The notes under the pieces were generated by a model. It was not told the DNA's origin. It searched no databases and saw only the letters and a program-made list of their open reading frames with translations. The position numbers and the translations under genes were made by a program. From positions 1 through 9,926 of the forward strand of contig DATBFY010000575.1 of NCBI GenBank assembly GCA_036558265.1: a DNA stretch of 9,926 bases. The letters run 5' to 3'. Shown piece after piece: positions 1-6,235 of the stretch. The number at the start of each line of letters is the position of its first letter. Positions within the stretch are counted from its first letter, which is position 1. Origin of the DNA: RYN-433 sp036558265 (GTDB lineage: Bacteria; Planctomycetota; Phycisphaerae; Tepidisphaerales; Tepidisphaeraceae).

Positions 1-86
1 AGGGCCGCGCGCAGTGGCGTGGCGATCCTCTCGAACTCCGCCGGCCAGCGCTCGTCGTACGGCACGATCGCGATCGGATGTTCCAT
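1..86 (-). CDS. GrpB/UPF0157 family protein, 5' end only
   Basis: Only the first 28 codons are inside the window; the gene runs off the left edge. The translation starts MEHPIAIVPYDERWPAEFER, which has the (I/V)VPYDxxWPxxFE opening typical of the GrpB/UPF0157 family, a group with a nucleotidyltransferase-like fold and poorly defined cellular role. The ATG (84-86 on the plus strand, read in reverse) is preceded by a purine-rich GGGAGGGG ribosome binding site six bases upstream, which settles the start. It is transcribed away from the rest of the locus, so it is probably a neighbour without functional connection. The family call rests on a short but characteristic N-terminus; the rest of the protein could not be examined. 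Confidence 0.72.
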   Translation of the reverse strand, partial: MEHPIAIVPYDERWPAEFERIATPLRAA

Positions 87-522
87 GATCGTCCCCTCCC
101 GGTGCCGGTCGGTCGAGGCGGGAGTCGTCTCTCGCCGACGCATGCCGAGGCCGAATGGTACCGCGATGCGGGTTGAATTCAGCGGGTCAGGATGGGACGC
201 GTCTGGGTGATCGATGAGCGGCCGTGGCGGGCGGCGAGGAGGGGGCAGCGCGGGCCGCCGGGGCAACTCCGGGCAGGCAGAGCGGAGGCGGCGTACCGCA
301 GGTTTGGCCCCGTGGGCTGCACCTCCGGCCAACTATCTGCCCGGTAGGCCGCTCATGAATAATCCAGGCTATCGGAGTAGGTTGGTCAGGTCGCTGTCCC
401 AACGAGGTTCATCGATCAGGCTGATAGCCGGTTGCTAGTAAGCGTGACCGACAGTGTGCGATCCCAGGGCGCGGTGTTTTGGACGCTCCTGATCATCGTG
501 CTCGAGACTATCGTGTCGATCG
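87..522. other. Intergenic stretch without a recognisable gene
   Basis: This 436-bp stretch separates the leftward GrpB-like gene from a gene remnant. The reading frames across it have arginine- and proline-rich composition typical of random high-GC translation, and none has a convincing ribosome binding site. A 31-codon frame on the minus strand (530 to 435) starts at an ATG overlapping the stop of the remnant at 523-774 and is hydrophilic, but it shows nothing recognisable. I see no tRNA, CRISPR or clear terminator here. The promoter for the GrpB-like gene should lie somewhere in the left part but I could not point to convincing boxes. Confidence 0.5.
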
Positions 523-774
523 TTAGCCATTGCCGCCTTGTGGCGGTGCCCACCACGGGAGCGCGAGGATCTCGGGACGAATCCCAACGACTCGCGGTGT
601 TCCGTCGCGCCAGATCAGGGCACCCGCCAAGGCCGAGCCGACGAGCACCGGGCGCTGTCGAGCGGCAAGTCCCAGGGCTGGTAGTGCAACCGAGTCGCGC
701 TGTGGCCGACGGCGACGCCATCGTCGCCGGCCGGTGGGTACGCTGGACGGAAATGGACGGCTGGCGGTGCCGAG
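523..774 (-). pseudogene. Protein-like remnant, unrecognised C-terminus
   Basis: The minus-strand frame ending at the TAA at 523-525 reads, over its last 35 or so codons, like a real protein C-terminus: ALIWRDGTPRVVGIRP followed by EILALPWWAPPQ. The residue mix is balanced (I, V, W, E, D), unlike the arginine/proline-rich noise of neighbouring frames. Upstream the frame becomes arginine-rich and closes at a stop at 775-777 without a plausible ATG or ribosome binding site. I infer a truncated or decayed gene end. I do not recognise the family. It could also be a chance frame; the left limit of true homology may be nearer 720 than 774. Confidence 0.3.
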
Positions 775-817
775 TTATTGGGACCCCATTGGGGAACAAA
801 TCCATTGCGCAAATCAT

Positions 818-840
818 ATTGTGAAACGCTGTTTCGCAAT
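818..840. promoter_or_regulatory. IclR-type palindromic operator candidate
   Basis: An inverted repeat has 10-base arms, ATTGTGAAAC and GTTTCGCAAT, separated by GCT; the arms match at nine of ten positions. The core GAAAC-N3-GTTTC resembles operators of IclR-family repressors such as KdgR (TGAAAC/GTTTCA type). The site overlaps a possible promoter, TTGTGA at 819-824 and TAGGAT at 843-848 (18-base spacer), so a bound protein would cover the -35 box and spacer. It lies about 105 bases upstream of the oxidoreductase start. The palindrome is seen directly; the regulator class is inference, and no regulator gene is in the window. Confidence 0.55.
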
Positions 841-848
841 GTTAGGAT
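819..848 (+). promoter_or_regulatory. Candidate sigma70-type promoter for the oxidoreductase-acetyltransferase operon
   Basis: TTGTGA (819-824) and TAGGAT (843-848) are separated by 18 bases and sit about 97 bases before the ATG at 945. The boxes match the consensus only moderately (four of six each). The local drop in GC content and the overlap with the palindrome make this the best candidate in the region. A start point near 855 would give a leader of about 90 bases. Confidence 0.35.
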
Positions 849-944
849 CTCAACGGAATCTCCGCATTGGCCAGACCGGCTGGGAAGCCGAGAACCAGCC
901 CGACCGCGCCGCCCGAATTTCCCGGCGACGGAAGGAATCGGACC

Positions 945-2027
945 ATGCACGATCTCCGCTTCGGTGTTGTTGGCGCATCGCGTGGCCTGCGACTGGCGGA
1001 AGTTTGCCGCGATCTGAGCCACGTTCAGGTGGTCGCGGTCTACGATGTTGACCGCGACCGGTCTGTCACCGCCGCGACGACGGTCGGCGCCATGGCGTAT
1101 CATGCTTTCGATTCCTTCCTCGATTCTGGCGTTGACGCTGTCGTCATCGCTTCGCCCATCCCCGCCCATACGGCTCAGGTTCAAGCGGCTCTTGCTGCGG
1201 GAAAGCATGTGCTCTGTGAGGTCCTACCCTGCGCCACGATCGCAGAGGCGCAGAGCCTCGTGCGTGCCGTGCGGGCGAGCCGTGCCATCTATATGCTGGC
1301 GGAGAACTACTGCTACTTTGGCGAAGTGGAGCTGGTACGGCGGCTACATCGGGACGGCCGCTTCGGCGAGGTCTACTACGCCGAAAGCGATCACCTAAAC
1401 GACATTCACGAGCTGTGGCGCGGCGAAAGCGGAGAACTCACCTGGCGTGGCCGGGGAGAAGTCGGGGTCTATTCCACCCACAGTCTGGGACCGCTTCTCG
1501 CAATCCTCGACGACCGCGTCGCGACGGTGACCGCGCTGACCGTCGAGGGTGGCAAGTTCGACCCCGACGTGACCCAGCCAACCATGCATCTCATGCAGAT
1601 GACGACCGTCGGCGGAGCGGCGATGCGGCTCCGGATCGATCTCGCTTCGCCACGGCCACCGATCGGAGCCTACTACGCGTTGCAAGGCACGTGCGGCAGC
1701 TACGAGAGTTGGCGCGGACTGGGCGATGCGCCCAAGGTTTGGCTGGCCGATGAGCACGGACCCTCCTCGCGTCGCTCCTGGGCAAAATGGCATCCGCTGG
1801 CCGACCTCGCGCCTCGTTATCTCGCCGATTGGGCGGTGTCGGTCCCCGGTGAAGAGGGCGCGGATCGGCGTATGCTCGCCGATTTCATCTCCGCCGTGCG
1901 CGGCGAAATTGCTCCACCTTTTGACGTCTATCGCGGGCTCGACTTCACGCTGCCCGGCATCTTCGCCGACGCATCGGCGGCGGCGGGCGGCGCGCCGATC
2001 GCCATCCCCGATCCTCGCGACTGGTAG
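945..2027 (+). CDS. Gfo/Idh/MocA-superfamily oxidoreductase
   Basis: A 360-residue protein, the usual length for NAD(P)-dependent oxidoreductases acting on sugars and related polyols. The N-terminal Rossmann fold starts with FGVVGASRG (residues 6-14) as the dinucleotide loop and continues through VDAVVIASPIPAH (63-75) and AGKHVLCEVLPC (85-96). The substrate domain follows, with YMLAENYCY (116-124), GEVYYAESDH (141-150) and STHSLGPLL (177-185). The superfamily's EKP motif, whose lysine is normally catalytic, reads E-V-L-P here, so the lysine is absent. The same change occurs in the decayed paralogue at 8149, indicating a subfamily trait rather than an error. ATG 945 is preferred over the upstream ATG at 867 because GGAAGGA (930-936) lies eight bases before it and the homologous fold begins there. 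The stop nearly abuts the acetyltransferase gene, so the two are likely co-transcribed. The substrate cannot be deduced from sequence. Confidence 0.92.
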   Translation: MHDLRFGVVGASRGLRLAEVCRDLSHVQVVAVYDVDRDRSVTAATTVGAMAYHAFDSFLDSGVDAVVIASPIPAHTAQVQAALAAGKHVLCEVLPCATIAEAQSLVRAVRASRAIYMLAENYCYFGEVELVRRLHRDGRFGEVYYAESDHLNDIHELWRGESGELTWRGRGEVGVYSTHSLGPLLAILDDRVATVTALTVEGGKFDPDVTQPTMHLMQMTTVGGAAMRLRIDLASPRPPIGAYYALQGTCGSYESWRGLGDAPKVWLADEHGPSSRRSWAKWHPLADLAPRYLADWAVSVPGEEGADRRMLADFISAVRGEIAPPFDVYRGLDFTLPGIFADASAAAGGAPIAIPDPRDW

Positions 2028-2042
2028 ATGAGGAGGGGAGAG

Positions 2043-3233
2043 GTGCCCAACATCACAATCCGCGAGGTGCGTGCCGAAGCACTTTTGACGACCGCCTTTC
2101 CGCTCCGTGCCTACGCCTTCGGCGGCTCGCCGGCGGCTGCCGATCCGGAGCGCTGGGTCGGACATGCCGACCACCTCGCCGCGTGTTGTGTCTTGGTCCT
2201 ATTCGACGACGGTCGCCCGCTGGCGACGGCAACGAGTGTTCCGTTCACCCAAACGGTGCGCGGCAAGCTCCTGCCGGGCGCCGGAATCAGCTTCGTCGCC
2301 ACGCACCCCGGAGCGCGCCGCCAAGGGCACCAGACTCGCGTCATCGGTCAGCTTCTGGCAAATATGCGCGAGCGAGGCGAAACCGTTGCTGCCCTCTATC
2401 CCTCGCGTGCGTCGTTCTATGCGACATTCGGCTTCATTGGCTTTCCCTCCGTTTCGCTCGTTCAATTCCCCCCGGAGCGGCTCGCCCTTCTGGTCCGCCA
2501 ACCGCTGCCGGGTGAGATCGAGCTTCTCCCACATCGAGAGGGGTTTGACCGCTATCACGCGTACCTCACGCGGATCCAACCCGCGATCCACGGTTTCGCA
2601 CTCGGGCATCGATCGTTTGCGACGCATTGGCCCGACCGTTCCGAATCTTGGATTGCGTTCGCCCACGTGGACGGTGTGATCCGCGGAGCAATGACGTACG
2701 CGATTAGCCGGTTTGGCGGTGATCTTCTTGCTGACGAGTTCTCCGCTGCCGGCGGCACGGCAAAATACCTGCTCTTGCAATGGCTTGGTCGCCACGCAGA
2801 GCAGGTGGAGTCGGTCGGCGTCATCCTGCCGCCGGATGCTCGCTTCGAAACCTGGCTCGTTGACGTGGGAGCGGCAATCAGCCTCCCCGAACCGAATCTG
2901 TACCGGACGCCGATGGCGCGGATAATCTCGCTCGATGCGCTCGATGGACTCCAGGTCGGTCCAGGCAGCTTTACGGCGCGGATCACGGATCGCTGGTGCC
3001 CCTGGAATGAGGGAGCGCACACATTCGCGTCGGTGGACGGCCTGCTTCGCGTCACTCCCGCCACCGACGCCGACTGTGATCTGGCCAGCGATGCCGTCTC
3101 CGCCCTCGTCTACGGAGGATACGATCCGGACGACTTTCCGATTCGCGGCTGGGGTGCTCCCCCGGATGCGACCGCGGTCGCGATGCGCTCGATGTTTCCG
3201 CCGGCGCTCCCCTTTCTGTACGCGAGATTCTAG
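2043..3233 (+). CDS. Eis-like GNAT N-acetyltransferase
   Basis: A 396-residue acetyltransferase of the Eis type: an N-terminal GNAT domain, a second GNAT-like domain and a C-terminal SCP2-like domain; Mycobacterium Eis is about 400 residues. The acetyl-CoA loop is in FVATHPGARRQGHQTR (residues 84-99). The tyrosine used by Eis as general acid corresponds to the one in SFYATFGF, and with the GTG start it falls at residue 126. The protein ends in a phenylalanine (LYARF), matching the Eis catalytic C-terminal carboxylate. An in-frame ATG at 2028 touches the previous stop, but the ribosome binding site AGGAGGGG (2031-2038) lies downstream of it and four bases before GTG 2043, so GTG is chosen. Eis acetylates amines such as aminoglycosides, but its environmental relatives are largely uncharacterised. 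The context suggests an amine or amino-sugar substrate processed with the upstream oxidoreductase; that is inference. Confidence 0.9.
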   Translation: MPNITIREVRAEALLTTAFPLRAYAFGGSPAAADPERWVGHADHLAACCVLVLFDDGRPLATATSVPFTQTVRGKLLPGAGISFVATHPGARRQGHQTRVIGQLLANMRERGETVAALYPSRASFYATFGFIGFPSVSLVQFPPERLALLVRQPLPGEIELLPHREGFDRYHAYLTRIQPAIHGFALGHRSFATHWPDRSESWIAFAHVDGVIRGAMTYAISRFGGDLLADEFSAAGGTAKYLLLQWLGRHAEQVESVGVILPPDARFETWLVDVGAAISLPEPNLYRTPMARIISLDALDGLQVGPGSFTARITDRWCPWNEGAHTFASVDGLLRVTPATDADCDLASDAVSALVYGGYDPDDFPIRGWGAPPDATAVAMRSMFPPALPFLYARF

Positions 3234-3557
3234 TGGTACGTCAACGTTGTATTGCCACCCAGTTCTTGACCTGCGCAGCCTGCGGGGGCCGGCCCGCTGC
3301 TGGCAATTGAGGCGTGACGCACCACCAAGCTCGATCCTTACCCTGGTCCGTCGCCCGTGCAGTTGGGCAGGATCGGGGGGGGCTCGCTGATGGGTGCGCT
3401 CAAAGTCTTGGAACGGTCGGCACCGGCACGATTTGGAGCTGTTTGGGGGTAGACTGGGGCGCGTTTGTGGGGACCGTCCGCGGGGCTCGGCGGCAGCGGC
3501 ACCCCGGCGGCGAAGCGGCCGGCAGACCCGCCTCACCAGGCATGCCGGTGCGGTGCC
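3234..3557. other. Intergenic stretch between the operon and the IS630 element
   Basis: About 324 bp without a supportable gene. A short GC-rich inverted repeat (GCGGG 3282-3286 with CCCGC 3293-3297) could be a weak terminator stem for the operon, but no T-run follows. A 19-codon frame beginning at ATG 3390 closes quickly and has no recognisable content. With the two ISs removed, this stretch joins 4760-4800 and 6170-6409 to form one gap of about 600 bp between the acetyltransferase and the solute-binding protein gene. Confidence 0.5.
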
Positions 3558-3560
3558 TTA

Positions 3561-3578
3561 GTGGTCCAGTCGCCAAGT
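3561..3578 (+). repeat. IS630 left terminal inverted repeat
   Basis: GTGGTCCAGTCGCCAAGT, an exact complement of 4739-4756. It is immediately followed by the transposase stop codon (3579-3581, read on the minus strand). Confidence 0.9.
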
Positions 3579-4702
3579 TCATGCGGCCAAGGGGAGGTGG
3601 GCGAGACCGGATCGACGCGCCGCCCGCCGACGCTTGCGGCGTCCCCAAACGAAGGGGTGGCGGTGGGCGTTCCAGTAGGCGGTCGCGCGCTCGATCGCCC
3701 GCGCGATCTCGTCCCAGCTCTCGAACCGCCGTCCCCGGAGGGCCAGGGAGCGCAGCACCTTCCACCAGGGCTCGATCAGGTTGAGGTAGGCGGCGTACGT
3801 CGGCTGGAAGACGAACTCCCAGCGGGGGTGGCCCACGGCCCAGAGCAGGACATCCCGCGCCCGGTGGGTGGAGAGGTTGTCGAGCACCGCGTAGACCCGC
3901 GCCGCCTCCTGCGCCGCCCACCCGTCGACCCGCTCAAGGAAGTCGACCCAGTTGGCAATCGTCCGGCCGGGATACGGCGCGGTGAACGCCTCACCGGTGG
4001 CCGGGCGGAAGGCGCCGAAGACGTAGCCGCTGCCCCGCCGACCGTCATCGATCTCCTGCTTGGCGCGTTCCCGCCGCTCACCGGTGGGATCGGAGCGGAT
4101 CACTGCGGAGCCGGGATGGCTCTTGGCCGCCTCCGGTCCCATCTCGTCCAAGCAGACTACGACACAATCCGCAGGTGGCGCCGTGTAGAGGGTGACGATC
4201 GCCCCCTTTGGGCCACGAAGTCGGGGTCGGGGCGTTCGCCGAACCACGTCTCCTGGGTCCGCCAGCGCAGGCCCTCGGCGCGCAGAATCTCCCCGATCCG
4301 GGTCCGCCCGATCGCCAGGTGCTTGTGCTCTTGAAGATAGGCGGTGAGCCGATCGAGGGTCCAACTGCCGAACGGCAGCCCCAGGTCGTCCGGCTTGGTC
4401 AGGCTGGCGGCGATCACCTCCCCCACTTCCTCCGGCGAGTACGTCGGGGGGCGCCCACCGCGCGGGGCATCCGCGAGCCCCGCCACCCCCTCCGCGTTGA
4501 AGCGCTTCAGCCAGGTCCGCACCGTCGCCTCGGTGATCCCGAGCGCACGGGCGATCGCCGGCACCCGCGCGCCCTGGTGCGCCCGCCAGACGATCTGAGC
4601 CCGCTCGACGGCGCGGGCCGGTTCCGTGCGGGAGCGCGCGAGACGGTCGATGGTGCGCGCTTCGTCGTCGGTCAGCGGACGCAGGAGCAGCAATGCGGGC
4701 AC
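3579..4702 (-). CDS. IS630-family transposase in two frames (-1 frameshift needed)
   Basis: GTG 4702 is preceded by GGAGGAGGT five bases upstream. The first frame supplies an N-terminal helix-turn-helix (about residues 30-75, with ARALGITEATVRTWLKRF) and a second winged-helix segment (about 110-147, GSWTLDRLTAYL and IGRTRIGEILRAEG). It reads on to FVAQRG at residue 167 and then runs out of homology, ending at 4157. The rest, from GAIVTLYTAPP, is in the -1 frame and ends at 3579. It carries the DDE_3 catalytic domain: D in VVCLDEMGP, D in AVLDNLSTH and E in LNLIEPWW. The change occurs in the run CAAAGGGGGC (4210-4201). A -1 slip at A-AGG-GGG would join the halves into an uninterrupted protein of about 374 residues. 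This may be programmed frameshifting, a one-base deletion or a sequencing error. Everything else looks intact. Confidence 0.85.
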
Positions 4703-4738
4703 GGGGCACCTCCTCCGGGAGGCGCTATCCTACCAGAG

Positions 4739-4756
4739 ACTTGGCGACTGGACCAC
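4739..4756 (-). repeat. IS630 right terminal inverted repeat
   Basis: ACTTGGCGACTGGACCAC is the exact complement of 3561-3578. The transposase GTG start lies 37 bases inside this end, leaving little room for a full internal promoter. Confidence 0.9.
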
Positions 4757-4791
4757 TTAGTCTCTTCCCGAATCTTTGACGCGCACCCCTC

Positions 4792-4800
4792 GCGGCTCGG
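4792..4800. repeat. Left 9-bp target duplication of the ISAs1 element
   Basis: GCGGCTCGG lies directly outside the left inverted repeat and is repeated exactly at 6161-6169 outside the right one. A duplication of this length fits the 8-10 bp typical of ISAs1-family insertions. Confidence 0.88.
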
Positions 4801-4817
4801 CAGGGTCATTTCATCAC
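4801..4817 (+). repeat. ISAs1 left terminal inverted repeat
   Basis: CAGGGTCATTTCATCAC; it differs from the right end at one position. The transposase stop codon (4806-4808, minus strand) is inside it. Confidence 0.87.
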
Positions 4818-6084
4818 GGTGATGCCGGCGGAGGCGACGAGGGCGACGGCTTCGTGGGGCCGGCCGGCGTAGGTGCGGCAGGCGGCGGCGATGTTGGCGT
4901 GGCCGGCCCGCCGCAGCAGGGCGATGGCCAGGTTGCGGCAGGCGGCGGTCGCCTGGGGCGCCGCCCCGGTGCGGATCTGGGCGCGGTCCTCGGCGAAGGT
5001 GACGTCCCGGACGTGGTGCAGCCGGTTCTCGATGCCCCAGTGCCCGCGCAGGGCGGCCAGCAAGGCCGCCGCGTCGGCCCGGCGCGCGGCGCGGCTCGTG
5101 ACGGCGTAGGTCACCTCCCGCTCGACGAGGCCGGTGCCCACGTGGACCCGCTCCCGCTCCACCCGGCAGACCTGGGCCAGGTGGGGCCAGGCCGCCCCGC
5201 GCGTCCCGGCCTCACCGGCGCGGGCGTTCAGCGCCGGGTCGGCCAGGGCCCAGAGCATCCGGACCTCCCGCCGCCCGTGGCGGGCCTTCGGGTCGCGGCG
5301 CGTCGTCGCCGTCAGCCCGCCCCCCAGCCGCGCCAGGTCGGCCAGCAACCAGGGCGCCGCCGTCGGCGGGCCCCACCCGTCCGCGCCGGTCGCGGCCCAC
5401 GGGGGAAAAGGCCGCCTCGCAGGCTGCCAGGAGGGCGGGCTGGTTGGCGTCCACCGGCAGCAGGTAGTCCCCCCGGCCGGCCACCACCCGCTCGCAGACG
5501 CCCCGCTGCGTCAGCAGGGCGTCGCCCGTCACCAGCCGCCCGGCCACGCCGACCGCCCCCAGGACGGCCTCGACGGCCGCCAGCTCCTGCCCCTTGCCCG
5601 GGCTGGCGGCCTGGCCCAGGACCGCCCCCGCCCGGTGGGCGAAGGCCGCCACCAGGTGGACCCCGGGCACCGCGTCGCCGTGGATGCCGCGCAGCGCCTT
5701 GCCGTCCAGGGCCAGCGCCTCGTCCGCCCGCACCCCGCTCGCCGCCAGCCAGCCCCCGAGCGCCGCCTCGAAGGCGGCCACGTCCAGCGCCGCGAAGACC
5801 CGGTGCAGGGTCGCCACGCTGGGGCTGCGGCCGGGTGGCAGCCCCAACGGGACCAGGGCCGCCGGGTCGTCCTCGGTCCGTTCCCGCCCCCACTGGGCGA
5901 TGGCGTACAGGCTGCGGGCGCCGCACAGCATCGCCGCCACGGCGGTATGCAGGATGCCCACCAACGGCAGCGGCGAGCGATCCGGCCGCCAGCCCAAGGG
6001 CCGGCGCGGATCCGGGACGGCCGCCAGCGCGGCGGCCAGGCTGCCGGGCGGGGCCGGCGGGGCGAGCGGGAGCGGCTTGGGCAC
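4806..6084 (-). pseudogene. ISAs1-family transposase, frameshifted
   Basis: The first frame starts at GTG 6084 (GGAAGG ten bases upstream) and carries the typical N-terminus: LAAVPDPRRPLGW (residues 20-32), LVGILHTAVAAMLCGARSLY (41-60) and SVATLHRVFAALD (89-101). The first catalytic aspartate is in ALDGKALRG (D127) and the second in LVTGDALLTQ (D188), followed by DYLLPVDANQP. After codon 228, at the run TTTTCCCCC (5409-5401), homology jumps to the +1 frame. It continues as WAATGADGWGPP through the C-terminal GHWGIENRLHHVRDVTFAED, which holds the family glutamate, to the stop at 4806. Removing one base would restore about 425 residues, normal for the family. A homopolymer indel is the simplest reading; the family is not known for programmed frameshifting. 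The element is otherwise intact and might move if a helper transposase is present. Confidence 0.85.
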
Positions 6085-6143
6085 GGCGCGGGCCTTCCGG
6101 TTCGATCACGCGGGACGGCGCCGCATCCTACCCGCTCGCCCCG

Positions 6144-6160
6144 GTGATGAAAAGACCCTG
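6144..6160 (-). repeat. ISAs1 right terminal inverted repeat
   Basis: GTGATGAAAAGACCCTG; its complement matches 4801-4817 at 16 of 17 bases. Confidence 0.87.
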
Positions 6161-6169
6161 GCGGCTCGG
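6161..6169. repeat. Right 9-bp target duplication of the ISAs1 element
   Basis: GCGGCTCGG, identical to 4792-4800, directly abutting the right inverted repeat. Confidence 0.88.
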
Positions 6170-6178
6170 CACCACCGC

Positions 6179-6207
6179 TTGACACGACTCACGCTCCTTC
6201 ATACAAT
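6179..6207 (+). promoter_or_regulatory. Strong sigma70-type promoter for the solute-binding protein gene
   Basis: TTGACA (6179-6184, full consensus) and TACAAT (6202-6207, five of six) are separated by exactly 17 bases. The area is AT-richer than its surroundings. Transcription would start near 6214, giving a leader of about 196 nt before GTG 6410. Both boxes lie outside the ISAs1 element, whose edge plus target repeat ends nine bases upstream, so this is a host promoter rather than an IS hybrid. Confidence 0.75.
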
Positions 6208-6216
6208 CGGCCTTAA

Positions 6217-6235
6217 ATAACAAAATGTAGTTTCA
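6217..6235. promoter_or_regulatory. Second, weaker operator-like site
   Basis: Read on the minus strand this is TGAAACTACATTTTGTTAT. It aligns without gaps to the upstream palindrome half TGAAACGCTGTTTCGCAAT (822-840), following a TGAAAC-N3-RTTTYG pattern with mismatches mostly in the spacer. It sits just downstream of the -10 box, overlapping the likely transcript start region, a classic repressor position. The similarity is seen; a shared regulator is inference, and the palindrome itself is imperfect here. Confidence 0.35.

Larger units (their letters stand above)
3561..4756 (-). mobile_element. Complete IS630-family insertion sequence
   Basis: A 1196-bp element bounded by perfect 18-base inverted repeats (GTGGTCCAGTCGCCAAGT at 3561-3578 and its complement at 4739-4756). 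TTA occurs directly outside both ends (3558-3560 and 4757-4759), consistent with the TA target duplication of IS630/mariner-type transposons; which of the bases belongs to the element cannot be fixed without an empty site. A single transposase fills the element on the minus strand, and its stop codon touches the left repeat. The perfect repeats suggest a recent insertion. Confidence 0.88.
4801..6160 (-). mobile_element. Complete ISAs1-family insertion sequence
   Basis: A 1360-bp element. The ends are CAGGGTCATTTCATCAC (4801-4817) and, read inward on the minus strand, CAGGGTCTTTTCATCAC (6160-6144), 16 of 17 bases matching. A 9-bp direct repeat, GCGGCTCGG, flanks it on both sides, so the boundaries are secure. 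One transposase fills it on the minus strand and its stop codon lies inside the left repeat. The element sits 41 bp right of the IS630 TTA flank and its right edge is 10 bp from the -35 box of the solute-binding protein promoter, which it leaves intact. Base composition is even more GC-rich than the surroundings. Confidence 0.9.

Noticed and set aside
432..824. Plus-strand frame with a hydrophobic, membrane-like start (VFWTLLIIVLETIVSIVS)
   Set aside because: After about 30 residues it turns into arginine-rich noise, has no ribosome binding site, and overlaps the more protein-like minus-strand remnant and the operator region.
867..944. Upstream ATG giving a 26-residue N-terminal extension of the oxidoreductase
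   Set aside because: No ribosome binding site precedes it, the extension is proline/arginine-rich, and the Rossmann fold begins right after ATG 945, which has a good ribosome binding site.
2028..2042. ATG at 2028 as the acetyltransferase start
   Set aside because: It would place the AGGAGGGG ribosome binding site inside the coding sequence; GTG 2043 has correct spacing and matches where the family fold begins.
3230..3260. TAGTGGTAC sequence at the end of the acetyltransferase gene resembling the IS630 terminus
   Set aside because: Only about seven bases match the inverted repeat TTAGTGGTCC and no second end or transposase remnant goes with it; chance is enough.
2199..3536. A 445-codon open frame on the minus strand opposite the acetyltransferase
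   Set aside because: It is an antisense shadow of the real gene: low-complexity arginine-rich translation, no ribosome binding site, and the plus-strand frame has clear GNAT motifs.
4776..6182. A 468-codon plus-strand open frame across the ISAs1 element
   Set aside because: The translation is glycine/proline/arginine-rich and repeats no known domain; it mirrors the GC-rich transposase on the other strand.
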